A stretch of 64,000 nt of DNA, taken from Delphinapterus leucas. Its lineage: Eukaryota > Chordata > Mammalia > Artiodactyla > Monodontidae. Numbering within the stretch: position 1 is the stretch's first letter; each line of letters begins with the position of its first letter. The stretch is from contig NW_022098001.1 of NCBI RefSeq assembly GCF_002288925.2, forward strand, positions 10,442,582 through 10,506,581, written 5' to 3'. The notes beneath the pieces were generated by a model, which was not told where the DNA came from, did not search any database, and was given only the letters and a program-made list of their open reading frames with translations. Positions 1-15,990 of the stretch are shown piece after piece. The position numbers and the translations under genes are program-made.

Positions 1-18
1 CATTGAACACCTTTTCTA

Positions 19-6053
<6,035 letters not shown>

Positions 6054-6086
6054 CTCCCCCAGAAACGTCCGCCTGGGCAGCGTCAC

Positions 6087-6188
6087 TCAGACCTGGTCCA
6101 GGCAGTGAGGCGCACAGCTTGGAAAGGTCATTGGGTCCACGCCGGACAAACTTCTTTTTCCGCGCGGAGTCCCGGGAGCCGCGGACAT
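6087..6188 (-). other. Upstream ORF 2 in candidate OSR2 exon 1 (33 codons)
   Basis: An ATG with A at -3 but T at +4 (moderate context) starts a 33-residue frame ending TGA 33 nt before the proposed donor. It does not overlap the main OSR2 frame. Function is inferred only from position. Confidence 0.3.
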
Positions 6189-6291
6189 GATCTGGAGGAC
6201 GACGAGCAGCCAAAACGAGAGCGGATCCTCGCCTTCGTCCGAGTCAGTGGTCGTAGAATGTGTAAAGACCCAGGGCGGTTGGAGCCCGCGC

Positions 6292-6378
6292 TCAGCGCTC
6301 GCCCGGAACCTCGCGCCTCCGCGAGCCTCTCGCCGCGGACTCGGGGTAAGGTCTGAGTCTGCAGCCTCGCAGGGCCAT
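6292..6378 (-). other. Upstream ORF 1 in candidate OSR2 exon 1 (28 codons)
   Basis: An ATG with G at -3 and G at +4 (a strong context) opens a 28-residue arginine-rich frame that stops within the same exon. If transcribed, it could lower OSR2 translation. It could equally be chance in GC-rich DNA. Confidence 0.3.
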
Positions 6379-6570
6379 CACCCTCCAGCAGCGAGCACGC
6401 CGAGCTCCGTCCACGCCCGCGTCCCTCCCCAGGCTGCTCGCGGCCCGGAGACCCGGGCTTTAGTAGCGGCCCCGCCTCCCCTTCGGGCGGGCGTCCCGCA
6501 GCCGCGCTGGGCCCCCAGCGCCCAGGCTCCGCCTCCGCGCCCGGCGCCCGCTAATGGTCCACTCTGTTTA

Positions 6571-8280
6571 CTTGTGTTTGGATAGCAACTGAGTCTTAAA
6601 GGCACAGGTTTGCTCGAGGTTTCCCTGTTACAGAGGCAGAGCCAAGGTGACTCAGTTCAAAACTCACACACAAACACAACGTCCACCCCCTTCCTTCTCG
6701 GTGCCACTTTTCCTTATAATGTTAGAAACTGAACAACTGGTTTTCTGCCTCCCGAAGACCCCGCAGAGAAACTCAAAGGGCATTCTGTAGTTTTACTTAG
6801 CGCGCTCGCCCCGTTAGTTTCCACATCTTAACACGTTTAACGTAACTATCTTATTCGTAGGTAAAATCAATCACTTTTAGATTGTATTCTCCAGCATATA
6901 TCACCCTTCCTCCAATTTTAAATAGTTTTGTACATACTTTTGGTCAGTTATGACTGTATCTGCAGTCTGCTTTCGCCTGCTGTTTGCAAAACGAAGTTTG
7001 TTTATAGAGGTGACAATTGACTAATTTCGTAATTACTGCAAAGACGTATGTGGGATATCCCAGGAGAAATTTCTTCCAAAATTTAAGCTTTTAATCAGCC
7101 AATGTACATTTCATAAACAGTTAACCAACTTGGTTAAAGGGGTGGGCATCTGCAACCCATTGGCAAACAATAAAGAATCCATCTGGAATGGGTGAAGAGC
7201 AGTCATTTAAAATATTTAGAAAAATACTCTTCTAGCTTCTCAAACGTGTACATCTTCATTCCCAGCAAAAAACAGAGTTCATTGTTCAGTTGCCAGGAAA
7301 CGTAATCGAATTTGTAGTGATACATTTTTCAGGTTCTTCTAAAGAGTTGGTCCTCTGTGAGTGTAATTGCAGGATGCACTTCAGCTACTCTGGAAGTAGG
7401 GTGACCGAGTGACAGAAAGGGGATGACATACTCTCATTTTAAACAGCCTCTTTCCAGATGAGATCTGCGTGAGCAGCACTGAGCAAAACGCCCTTCGCCC
7501 CAGACGAGTTCGCCAGAGGCGATTTACATCAGCCCCCTGCAAGTCCGCGCTTTAAGGGGCGCAGATCTTCAAGCCAAGAGGCTGTACAATTCAAAGGTGT
7601 TCTGCCAAAATGTGGTTTGGGATGTGCCGCCCCAAAAGACAACTAAAATAATTTCAGTCGTGCGGGGAAGTGGACAAATACAAGCAGGAGACTAAAACCT
7701 GTCAAAAGGTCAAGCGATGATTGGGAAGCCAGGCAGAAGCTACGGGATATTATTATTAGGATAAAATCCCTTCCATTTTATTTATGCAGAGGTAAGTAGA
7801 ATTTCTCGTTCCTTCGGTAAAACATAATTCAGAGATAGCAGATCTTTTTTTTTCTTTTCTTTCCAATTTCAAATTTGCAAAAGTTAAAAAGTGAGCTTGG
7901 AATGAAGACCCGAGTGTTTAATATCCTTCAGCATTGAACTGCTTCAAAGTAGACTTGACAAACAGCGTGGAAGTAGCGGAATGCCTGAGTTCAGGACTTT
8001 TTTTAAAAAAAAGTTTTCCCTAATGGATTCTATAGGGGTGCTTTCATTTTAGCGCTCAGTCCTGAGCCCCAGCTACGGGGATGCCTGCGGTCCCCTCTCT
8101 CTAACCGCCTCATTCCTTCCGCAGCTTTTCTCAATTTGGAAGATTTGGAGGGAACTTTCTCTTCTTTCAGACCCCCAGGACACAACTCCCGGGGTGGTGA
8201 CCTGAAGAGTGTTCCTACGCTTCATATTTCCTTTTCTGCAAGTGGAGGAAACTCCCAGCGGTGGGTTTCACACCTTCCCA

Positions 8281-8282
<2 letters not shown>
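6571..8282. promoter_or_regulatory. Repeat-free AT-rich interval between CpG islands
   Basis: No SINE, LINE or long open frame is recognisable here. It holds an AP-1-type TGACTCA at 6648-6654, a 17-bp palindrome at 7121-7137, and a consensus splice donor on the plus strand at 7792. Absence of repeats next to a developmental gene fits conserved regulatory DNA, but conservation cannot be judged from one sequence. Confidence 0.4.
7121..7137. promoter_or_regulatory. Perfect 17-bp palindrome
   Basis: TTAACCAA and TTGGTTAA flank a single C, giving an exact inverted repeat that could bind a dimeric factor. No specific factor is assigned. Confidence 0.35.

Positions 8283-8334
<52 letters not shown>
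8283..8334 (+). repeat. (GT)n microsatellite
   Basis: About 22 uninterrupted GT units, then one interruption and a few more. It lies at the edge of CpG island 3. The reverse strand reads as poly-threonine/histidine, which is an artefact. Confidence 0.95.
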
Positions 8335-8337
<3 letters not shown>

Positions 8338-8389
8338 AACCGCCTGCTCTTCCCGAGGATGAACATAATTTCCAACCATTCACGAGCTG

Positions 8390-9330
8390 CGCCCTCTTTC
8401 CGCAAACCTCCTGAGCCCGGGTTTTTCCATAAACGTGTTTACCTCGCCCACCCCAGCCTCCGAAGTTCCACAGTGGAGTCTGGGCCACGTCTGCCCAAGC
8501 GCTGCAGCCGCTTGAAAGGTAGGGAAGCTTCGGCGAGCTCCGGGCTTTGGGAGAAGGCTCGAGGTGCGGCAGCGCCTCGGCAGCCTCCAGGCCCGGCCAC
8601 CGCAACGGGCAGGTGCGCGCCCCACGCGGAGAGCAAGCTGGAGGCTGGACGCGGAGCCGCACCCTTCTCAGGGCTCTCCCGGGCCACCTCTGCGGCCACT
8701 CGGGCCGGCCCTTGAGTTGCTCCACGCTCTGCCCGAAGCAAGCCCCCTGCCCCCGCCGGCGTCTAGAGCGCACGCTCTTTGGGGGCCCACCCAGGAGCAG
8801 CCTCCTCGGCCGGACTCCCCGGGCGACAACGCCTGGCAAGGAAGATAGGCCCGCGGCGAGTTGTGGGTCCGGGTGTGCAGAGCCGTAAGTCCTGGAGCCT
8901 ACAGAGCGGCCAAGCCGCGCACTGGGGGGCTGAGTCCCTGCACCGCCCTCCCACTCCCCCTGCGCCCTCCAGGGGCAGCGCTGCGGTTCACGCCGACGTT
9001 TCCGCCGACCGGTCAACTGCTGTTCTTGCGGCTCTGGGCTTGCGACACCAAGGACGCTTCCAGAGAAATGGCTAACAGACTGTCGAGGGGAGCGCGAGCA
9101 GTTGCAACCCAAACCCGAACCTCCCCTGGAGGACCGGACGCAGGACGGGGAGAGGACAACGGAGGAATGGGAGGAGGAGGGGGCTCGGCAGCGTGGGCCC
9201 CTTCCCCCCCTCCCTCCCACCCCCACCCGCCCCACCGGCCCACCCAGGAGGCTCTGCAAGTTAAGCCACGAACAGGTGTCAGACACACACTTCCCTGAGG
9301 TTGACTCCGAGCCTCTACCAGTCTGAACCG
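8390..9330. promoter_or_regulatory. CpG island 3
   Basis: CpG-dense sequence. The plus strand has a splice-donor motif AGCC|GTAAGT at 8883. Open frames on both strands, including one of ~350 codons on the minus strand running through the GT repeat, have no recognisable domains. This could be an upstream promoter for a divergent transcript or an alternative OSR2 start. Confidence 0.65.
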
Positions 9331-9767
9331 CGCGCTGCGGACATCCTAAAGACTTTTGCCCTTTATGTCAGAAGTTATGGACACACCATCTTTTAACAGG
9401 GATCTCAGCTGCCACTGCCTGTGAGGACTGAGGGCTCGCCTCCCTTCTCTCCAGCCTTCCCTGCCTCTCCAGGGCGGGGACCTTTTTGCATTTGAACTTC
9501 CCACACTGTTTGCCGCTTTTCGCCGGAGCCCGGAGGAACTGAGAGCCCAGCTCTTCTCTGGGCTTGTGCACTCCAGCCCCAAAGTAGTGAGGAGGGCCGC
9601 GCAAACCTAGAGGAGGGTCGCGGGCACTGGGCTCAGAACTGAGGATGTGGAGGCAGGAGACTAAGAATTTTGTCTTTTAAAAAGTAGGTTCGGGACAGCG
9701 CTCTACAAAGGGCTGGGGTGGGAGAGCGCGGCAGCAGGCGGGAGCTCCGCGGCCCGCGGGAAGAGCC

Positions 9768-9785
9768 GCAGCGCCCCCTGGAGGC
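9768..9785 (-). promoter_or_regulatory. Strong CTCF-type binding motif
   Basis: The minus strand reads GCCTCCAGGGGGCGCTGC. It matches the CTCF core CCASYAGRGGGCRC at nearly every informative position (CTCCAGGGGGCGC). The motif is established for vertebrate insulator and loop-anchor sites. Occupancy here is inferred. Confidence 0.65.
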
Positions 9786-10548
9786 ACGGTCTGAGCACTA
9801 CGTGGCGCGGGCGCCGGGGTTAGTCACTCAGGCGGCTAGCTCCCGAGGTGACTGTCCAGCTGCCAGCGACCCTCCCGATCGCTGGGTTCCTTTCACCTTG
9901 TCCTGGGCTCCTTGGCTGCGGTGGCAGAGTCGTGTGCGCGACACGGGTGCTGGAGAGAGGGCCTGGCTTGCTGTCAGGGCCAGTGAGCCGCTCCACCCCC
10001 ACCGTTGGGGCCTTTGTGAGCATCCCGCGCGTTGGCCTCCCAGCGACTCCCCTCCTGGCCGGTTTTTCCGAGACGGATTTTCGGACTCACGACGCCGCCC
10101 AGGGCGGCTCTGACTTTCGCAGGGCAAGGGAAAGACACTAGTTCTGACACCCGCTCAGGGAGTTCGCGGCGGTCCGGTGATCAGCTCAGATTCTAGCAGA
10201 TTCCAAGGCCTCGGATGTTGTCCCTGCGGGAGAGGCAAGAGAGGTTTCTCAGGGACCCCATTTGGAAAGACTCTCCCACTCCCCACGACTTACGCCTCAT
10301 CTCACCCAGCTTTTGAAGCCCTATCGGGAATGGATCCCTGGGCGGGCTGTGCTCTCCTTAGGCCTGAGAGCGGGAAGATGCGCGTCGCGAGGCGCGCGAA
10401 TAGCGCGGGAGCCCTCCGGGGTCTGGGGGCCTGAGGACCACCCGCCGCCTCCAGCCGTGCCATCCCTGGCCCAGCCACCTCCGGGGTCGGGCTGGGCGAG
10501 ATAGCCTCAGGGGCCCGAGGCCGGCCGAACGTCTTGGGCTTTTCCCCA

Positions 10549-10591
10549 GGGGCGGGGGGAGGAGGAGGGGGAGGGGAGGTGGGGAGGAGGG
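10549..10591 (+). other. G-rich tract with G-quadruplex potential
   Basis: At least five runs of three or more G are separated by one to three bases, which meets the usual quadruplex pattern. It lies inside CpG island 4. Confidence 0.6.
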
Positions 10592-11604
10592 CGTGTGGAG
10601 CCCAAAGACGCCCTCCTGGTGCCCGCGCCCCTCACTCAGCTTCGTTCCGCCGGAGGCCTCGGCGGGCGCCCTTCCAGCCACCAGCTTGCGCTGCACCGAG
10701 TCACCGGGAAAAAGGAGCTACCTGTGAAGGCCGAAGACCGGGTCGGAGGGTTAGCTACGTGGCCAAAGCCAGGGTGGGCATGCCTGGGGGCAGCCCCTGC
10801 CGTGAGCCCGGGTCCCGTCCGAGTTTGGCTTTCCCGGGGGAGGTCGTCGGCCGCCGCCGCGGCAAGGCCCACACGAGGCCGCCCGGCGGTCCGTCAGCCC
10901 CTCGCGAGCAGGAGAGCGGCCCTGCGCCTTCACCCGCCCTGAGTCCCGAGAGGTCTCGGGGCGGCAGGCGGCAGCAGCGGCGGGCGGGCTCCGGCACGTG
11001 CTGGACGAGGGCTCCCAGGGTGCGCGAGGGAACGACTCGCTTTCGCCTTCAGTGCCCCAGGGAAGCAGATCTACCGCTGTTGGCCTCGCCAGAGAGAGCC
11101 AAGTCACTCCCTATGCTCCCGCGACAAAGGACAGCTTCCAGCTCACGGTGCGCTTCGAACGGAGCCCACTGGTGTCAATGACTAGGAAGACCGGGTTTAC
11201 AAGAGGTTTCCGCTGCCGAGGACAAGACCCAGGCGCCTCCCAGGAGGAGAGCCCTGCGGATGGTGCTCCTCTGGGGCAGTTCCACCTAGGCAGCGTGGGA
11301 CTGGCCCAGCCCTCGGGCTGCGCCAAGAGCATCCTCAGAAAAGACTGCAAACCTATTTTTATTTGGTTTTCACTTAAAACAAAACAAAACAAAAAACTAC
11401 GTGCGAATTCTTAACCATTGGGAAAATTCTAACGAAAATCTTGATTTCCAGTGAGCTCCTTTTCCTACGCGGCAGTGAGCTGGCTGGAGCCGAGCAGCTC
11501 TGCTCTGTTGTCTGCGGTGTGTTTTTAAAATGCCGGGCCTTGGATTGCCTTGGAGTTTCCATTTTTAGATGCAGAGGTCGTTTCTCTGGGACTGTGGAAT
11601 CGGT

Positions 11605-11785
11605 CCAGAGTTACCGTCGTCAGATGTGGTCCAGCAGCATCAGCAACTTCTGGAACCTGTTAGAAATGCAGATTCTCTGGTCCCATCTGCTGGGTCAGAC
11701 ACTGTAGGAGTGGGGCCCGACGATCTGTGTTTGAACAAGCCCTCCAGGTGATTCGGATGCACGCTAAAGTTTGAGAACCACTCAA
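11605..11785 (+). mobile_element. MER5A-type DNA transposon remnant
   Basis: The sequence contains CCTGTTAGAAATGCAGATTC, a GTGGGGCCC block, and AACAAGCCCTCCAGGTGATT, ending TTTGAGAACCACT. These are the hallmarks of the non-autonomous hAT element MER5A. It has decayed and has no coding capacity. Confidence 0.8.
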
Positions 11786-11828
11786 ACTTTAGTTTGACCT
11801 AGATCAAACTAAAGTTTGACCTAGATAA
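11766..11828. repeat. Inverted/tandem repeat cluster at MER5A end
   Basis: CTAAAGTTTGA, TCAAACTTTAG and TCAAACTAAAGTTTGA occur within 60 bp. A TTTGACCTAGAT unit appears twice. The motif derives from the MER5A terminus and seems to have been locally duplicated and inverted. Confidence 0.7.
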
Positions 11829-11829
11829 A

Positions 11830-13458
11830 ATTGACTTTTGGGGGGCAATCGCCTGTGTGCGCGATTAGTCTTTCCGGCTCTCTCCCTCCCTTATTCCCTC
11901 CTTCCCTTCTTTCCTTTCTCTCCACTGAATGCCCGTGTAAATGTCTGGCCTAGGGCAGCTCATTCACTCATTCGCTCATTCATTCATTCCCTCATTCATC
12001 TGACTTTTTCGGAGGCACCTCCCGAGTCCTTGGAGACAGTGCTGAGATAATGCCCAGGTGCATGCAGGAGAGCAAGGAAGAGAAAGCGGTACGGATGCCT
12101 TCCCCTTTCATGGTCAGTTTTTTCTTTTTGTTATTATTATAATCTAATACTGGATTTGATGTGATTTCAGGGAATATCCCTGCTAGGACCAAACAGGAGC
12201 AACGCACCCCATTTTAAAGTTCCTGACTGCGACCGCCTTCTTCGCCCAGGTTGATGTTATTCTCTTCCTGTTTTCATCACATGCTAGGGACTCTGTGTCT
12301 ACTCAATACACTTCCACACACACCTTGACATACACAGCCCGCACCTTACCTGCCCTCCCTGCACTGAGTCAGAGTGCTCGGTGCCAGGGGTGTGGGAGTG
12401 TCACAATCGGCGGGCGGGATGTGTTTGGACCCGGGCTCAAAGTCTCTGAGCCCTTGGATTTCCCTGAGGCTGCATAGGGAGATCTTCGGACACCTGAAAC
12501 TGACACGCACGTTTGCTCAGGGCCTCTGCTGCGCGCTGGCTCCCATCTTGCATCCAGCTGTCCGGAACTGACCAGGTTCCCGAGGTCAGGTGTACCCAGA
12601 CGTTAGCGTTGTGATCCTCAACCTGCGGATTTGTCACGTTAGGATTGGGTCAAATCCCCTTAACTGTCACTTGGTTGTACAAAATCTGTTGTTCCCCCTC
12701 ACAGAGTGAAAACTCCGAATGAAGACTCGCACTTTCTAGTTTTCTTATACCAAATCAGCCTCCCTTAAGCTTTCACTTTGCACTTTCTCTTTAGAACCTT
12801 GACTCGAACTTCTGTCCCCAGCCAGGCAAAGAGCTGCCTCCACTGGACCATTTGCTTCCCACCGAGATTTTCTCATTGTAGGACAGTGAGAACGGTGGAA
12901 GGCGCTGCCTCTTAAGCAGTGGCGAGATGCTTAAATATTGGGACTAACTGGAAGCCTCTTGTCTTCTATTTGCAGTCAAAAGAAAAGTTTCATTTTAGTG
13001 TGCCACTGCAGGGAAGCCACTGAACATGCACGCAAACAAAAATGAATTTTCATGTTACCCTAGTCATAAATTGTCTAAGAGTACTCAGCTCCACTTTGAC
13101 AAAGAGTTGCCACTTTAGTATGACCTTTCCTTATGGGGATTTTCAAAATATAAAATGTATAATGGTCAGGAACATGATAATCTCTTTACAACCTGTGATC
13201 ATATTTCTTAACAGGATTTTGCTTTCCAGTGCAGATGGTTTGACATAGTAACATTCAAAGCAGCCAGCACTTAAGAAATGCCAAGGCCAGTATTTGAATG
13301 CAGATACAAGTTTTAACAAAGGAAAATGTATATCCCTGTAGCTGTTTGCCTGTGAATATTCCCCAGAACATTAATACACTATTCTTGAATCTAAGCCAAG
13401 TCATCAAACGCTCTAAAAAGTCTGTGAGGTGCCAATTCATAAGGCACATAGGATTCCT
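11830..13458. other. Non-coding unique sequence
   Basis: Holds a pyrimidine-rich stretch and an imperfect CATT/CACT repeat around 11963-12000. Otherwise I see no gene, SINE or LINE. Confidence 0.5.
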
Positions 13459-13510
13459 TGTCACCAAATATTTTTGAGTGTCTACTATGTACCAGGTACT
13501 AGACAACTGT
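13459..13510 (-). mobile_element. L2-like fragment
   Basis: GAGTGTCTACTATGTACCAG is the reverse of the typical L2 3' end. Short and old. Confidence 0.45.
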
Positions 13511-14685
13511 TTTATTGTTTGAGACCCTGAACTTTCATCCTGACTTGGGGTGGGGCCAAGGGCAAGGAAGGTGGGATTTTAAGGTTGGTTTCCTCTGGTT
13601 TTGTTAAATTGTTAACGTATTTGTACTTAATAGCAATCTTTAAAACATTTACTGAACTTTCTCTTACATTTTAAAGTCATTTTTACAAGTCAAGGAGAGA
13701 AAGTCAGTGTTTGAGCAGCTCATTTATTGGAAAATGAAAGCCAGCACACAGGCTTAACTTTTGGCTTTCCAACTGGAAGACCTTAATGTCATGACGACAT
13801 TTTACAATAATGTTATTTCCATCATGCCAGGTGATAATTTAGCTGTAGAGCCTTATGATTGGTGACCATAGCTCACTCAAGCCTGTTTTCACCTCCTGAC
13901 TCTGTAAGGAGCCACAGAAAGAAAAACACCCTTCTTCCTCTGGCACCCTTGCTGGAGGGAGGGGTAAAAGAAGTGGCAGACAGCTAGGTTGGCTCCATCC
14001 TCATTGTTCCCTGGGAGAACTTGGAGCAGGACCAGCTCAGATCCAGTTTGCTTCAGGGAATCCAGGTCTTACAAGAAGTGATGAGCTCTTTATCTTTGCC
14101 TCTAAGCACAAAACACAGACAGCTTCAATGGATCTGGAGACAAACCGATGTGAGAAGCTGAAAGACCCCATTCTACTCTTCCGCTCTGCACTGTGTCACA
14201 GTGCCTGGTCACACTGCATGTCTTAGCCACATACTCCATTTTTACGGCGTTCAACGCTTCTTCCCACGTTCTCCCCCTCTACACCCTCCCCAGCCCATGC
14301 CTGGCAAGTGGACCTGCCTCCAGGAATCAGACTGGGTGGATGCTATGATGTCAGGACACCAGGCAGCCACGTTTCTAGCATGTTAGACCATGCCTGCCTT
14401 TTCCTTTCCCTGGGAAAGTACACAGAGTGCAAGTTGTCTCCCAGGCTGTGAGACACACATCCAAATGCCCTATGTGGTGGGCCCACCCAGGCCCAGGAGA
14501 GTGTGAAGGAGAACACGAGTGTGTCATATGGGTGTGTTCACCCATCCTGTTCCCCTCTGTCTCATCCTTGACCACATTCTCTTGACAGGCCATATGACCT
14601 GGGAATGACCTGTAATACATGAGGAGTGTTGGTTTGTAGAACGCTTGCAGAGCAAGGGAGCAATGGCAGAGTGGGACTTTAGACT
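13511..14685. other. Non-coding sequence without recognised features
   Basis: No gene-like frame or clear repeat is seen. Confidence 0.4.
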
Positions 14686-14689
14686 TGTT

Positions 14690-14830
14690 AATTCATTTAA
14701 CATGTATTTATTGAGGATGTTTAGTATGGTTGGCCCCGTGGCAGGTGCTAGGGATACAACAATGGATAAGGAGCTATAGTCTAGTGGGGAGATAAACAAG
14801 TAAATAGTCAATTATGATATAGTATGAATT
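14690..14830 (-). mobile_element. L2 LINE 3' remnant
   Basis: The run from ATTCATTTAACATGTATTTA through GGTGCTAGGGATACAACAAT to GGGGAGATAAACAAGTAAAT follows the reverse complement of the L2 3' end in order. Confidence 0.7.
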
Positions 14831-14837
14831 AGAAAGC

Positions 14838-14965
14838 CTGGATCTAATGTACCTAGTTAATAGTTTATTATCTTGAATAAGTCATGCCACTGGTTGGAGC
14901 CTCAGTTTCTGAATCTGCAAATTAAGAATATTCTGAGGGTTAAATGACACGAATGCATATCAATG
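14838..14965 (+). mobile_element. MIR SINE remnant
   Basis: It contains the MIR core features of a 'CTTGAATAAGTCATG' stretch, GAGCCTCAGTTTCTGAATCT, and a following GGTTAAATGA. Confidence 0.65.
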
Positions 14966-15341
14966 CAAAGTTATGATTTTTTCTTGCCCATTAACATAAC
15001 CTCTTTAGCACAAAATTACTCTTGTCACCCCTTCAAGGATTTGGAGAGAAAACTGAGGGGAAGAAATTTGACCCAGTGTCTAGTATCTAGTTGTCAAGAG
15101 TACAAAAATTAAGTCACTGCAACAAGTATTTCTAGAGAAAAAGTCATCTGCCTTGACAGTAAGACTTTTATCAAGACTTATTTTTACTGTTGATACTAAA
15201 AAATAGGAATATTGTACTGGGCATTACTCTGGTAATGGTACTCTGTTGTTTTATTTTATCACAATTAGAGAATACATGGAGTAGATCTATGATGAACAGA
15301 TTTTTTAGGCTTCAAAGCTATTATTTTGTATGTTACTCTTT

Positions 15342-15545
15342 TTTTTTTTTTTTGCGGTACGCGGGCCTCTCACTGTTGTGGCCTCTCCTGCTGCGGAGCA
15401 CAGGCTCCGGACGCGCAGGCTCAGCGGCCATGGCGCACGGGCCCAGCCGCTCCGCGGCATGTGGGATCCTCCCGAACCAGGGCACGAACCCGTGTCCCCT
15501 GCATCGCAGGAGGCCTCTCAACCACTGCGCCACCAGGGAAGCCCC
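15342..15545 (-). mobile_element. CHR-type SINE (young copy), reverse orientation
   Basis: A T run is followed by the reverse complement of the tRNA-derived CHR body, ending GCGCCACCAGGGAAGCCC. Near-identical target-site duplications (TGTATGTTACTCTTT and TGGATGTTACTCTTT) flank it at 15327-15341 and 15546-15560. The body carries polymerase III A- and B-box-like sequences from its tRNA ancestor. Confidence 0.93.
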
Positions 15546-15629
15546 TGGATGTTACTCTTTAATGAAACAATGATGCAATTAATTTTGAGATGTCATTAAC
15601 ATCCCATGAGGTCTTACCGGGAAGGAGAT

Positions 15630-15990
15630 TGTATCAGTTAGAATACAGTTGAGCTGTGAGTATCAGAAAATACAAAATAACATGGATTTAAACCACAGAG
15701 AAGTTATTTTATCTCTCACATAAACATAGGCAAGCCATAGTCAATATGGTGTCTAGCTCCTTGATTATCAGGTACTTGGGCTCCTTCTGTCTTATTGTTC
15801 CACCAACTTCAAGAAATGACTTTCACCTTACCGTCCAAGATGGCTGCATTCCAGCCAGCAGCGAGGGAGACATGCCCCCACTCTTTAAAGGAGATTCCAG
15901 AGAACCAGAGCGTAGTCACACAGCCATAACCAGCTGCAAGGGAAGTTGGGAAAAGTAGTCTTTACTCTGGGTGGCTGTATGCCTAGCTAA
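15630..15990. mobile_element. Ancient interspersed repeat, family not resolved
   Basis: The order 'GTATCAGTTAGAATACAGTT', a TTATTTTATCTCTCACATAA stretch and CAAGATGGCTGCATTCCAGC resembles an old mammalian repeat also seen near 21.6 and 48.5 kb. I cannot name the family securely. Confidence 0.4.

Larger units (their letters stand above)
6054..6560 (-). other. OSR2: Candidate OSR2 non-coding exon 1
   Basis: The minus-strand sequence ends GGGGGAG|GTGAGT at 6054, a near-consensus donor. The 5' end is not defined; the right bound is where CpG density falls. The segment has no ATG in frame with OSR2 across the proposed splice. It has two short upstream reading frames that both stop inside the exon. 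The layout (non-coding first exon about 4 kb before the ATG exon) fits my recollection of the human gene's overall size. Confirmation needs a transcript. Confidence 0.42.
9690..11310. promoter_or_regulatory. CpG island 4
   Basis: A fourth CpG-dense block, containing a CTCF-type motif near its left end and a G-rich tract in the middle. No coding sequence is recognised; long open frames on both strands are compositional. Confidence 0.7.

Noticed and set aside
8222..9286. A 354-codon minus-strand frame in CpG island 3
   Set aside because: It runs through the GT microsatellite and is Arg/Gly/Pro/Ser-rich, as in GC-rich DNA with few stops; no domain is seen.
10534..11181. A 215-codon plus-strand frame in CpG island 4
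   Set aside because: It begins in the poly-G tract and is low complexity; composition explains it.
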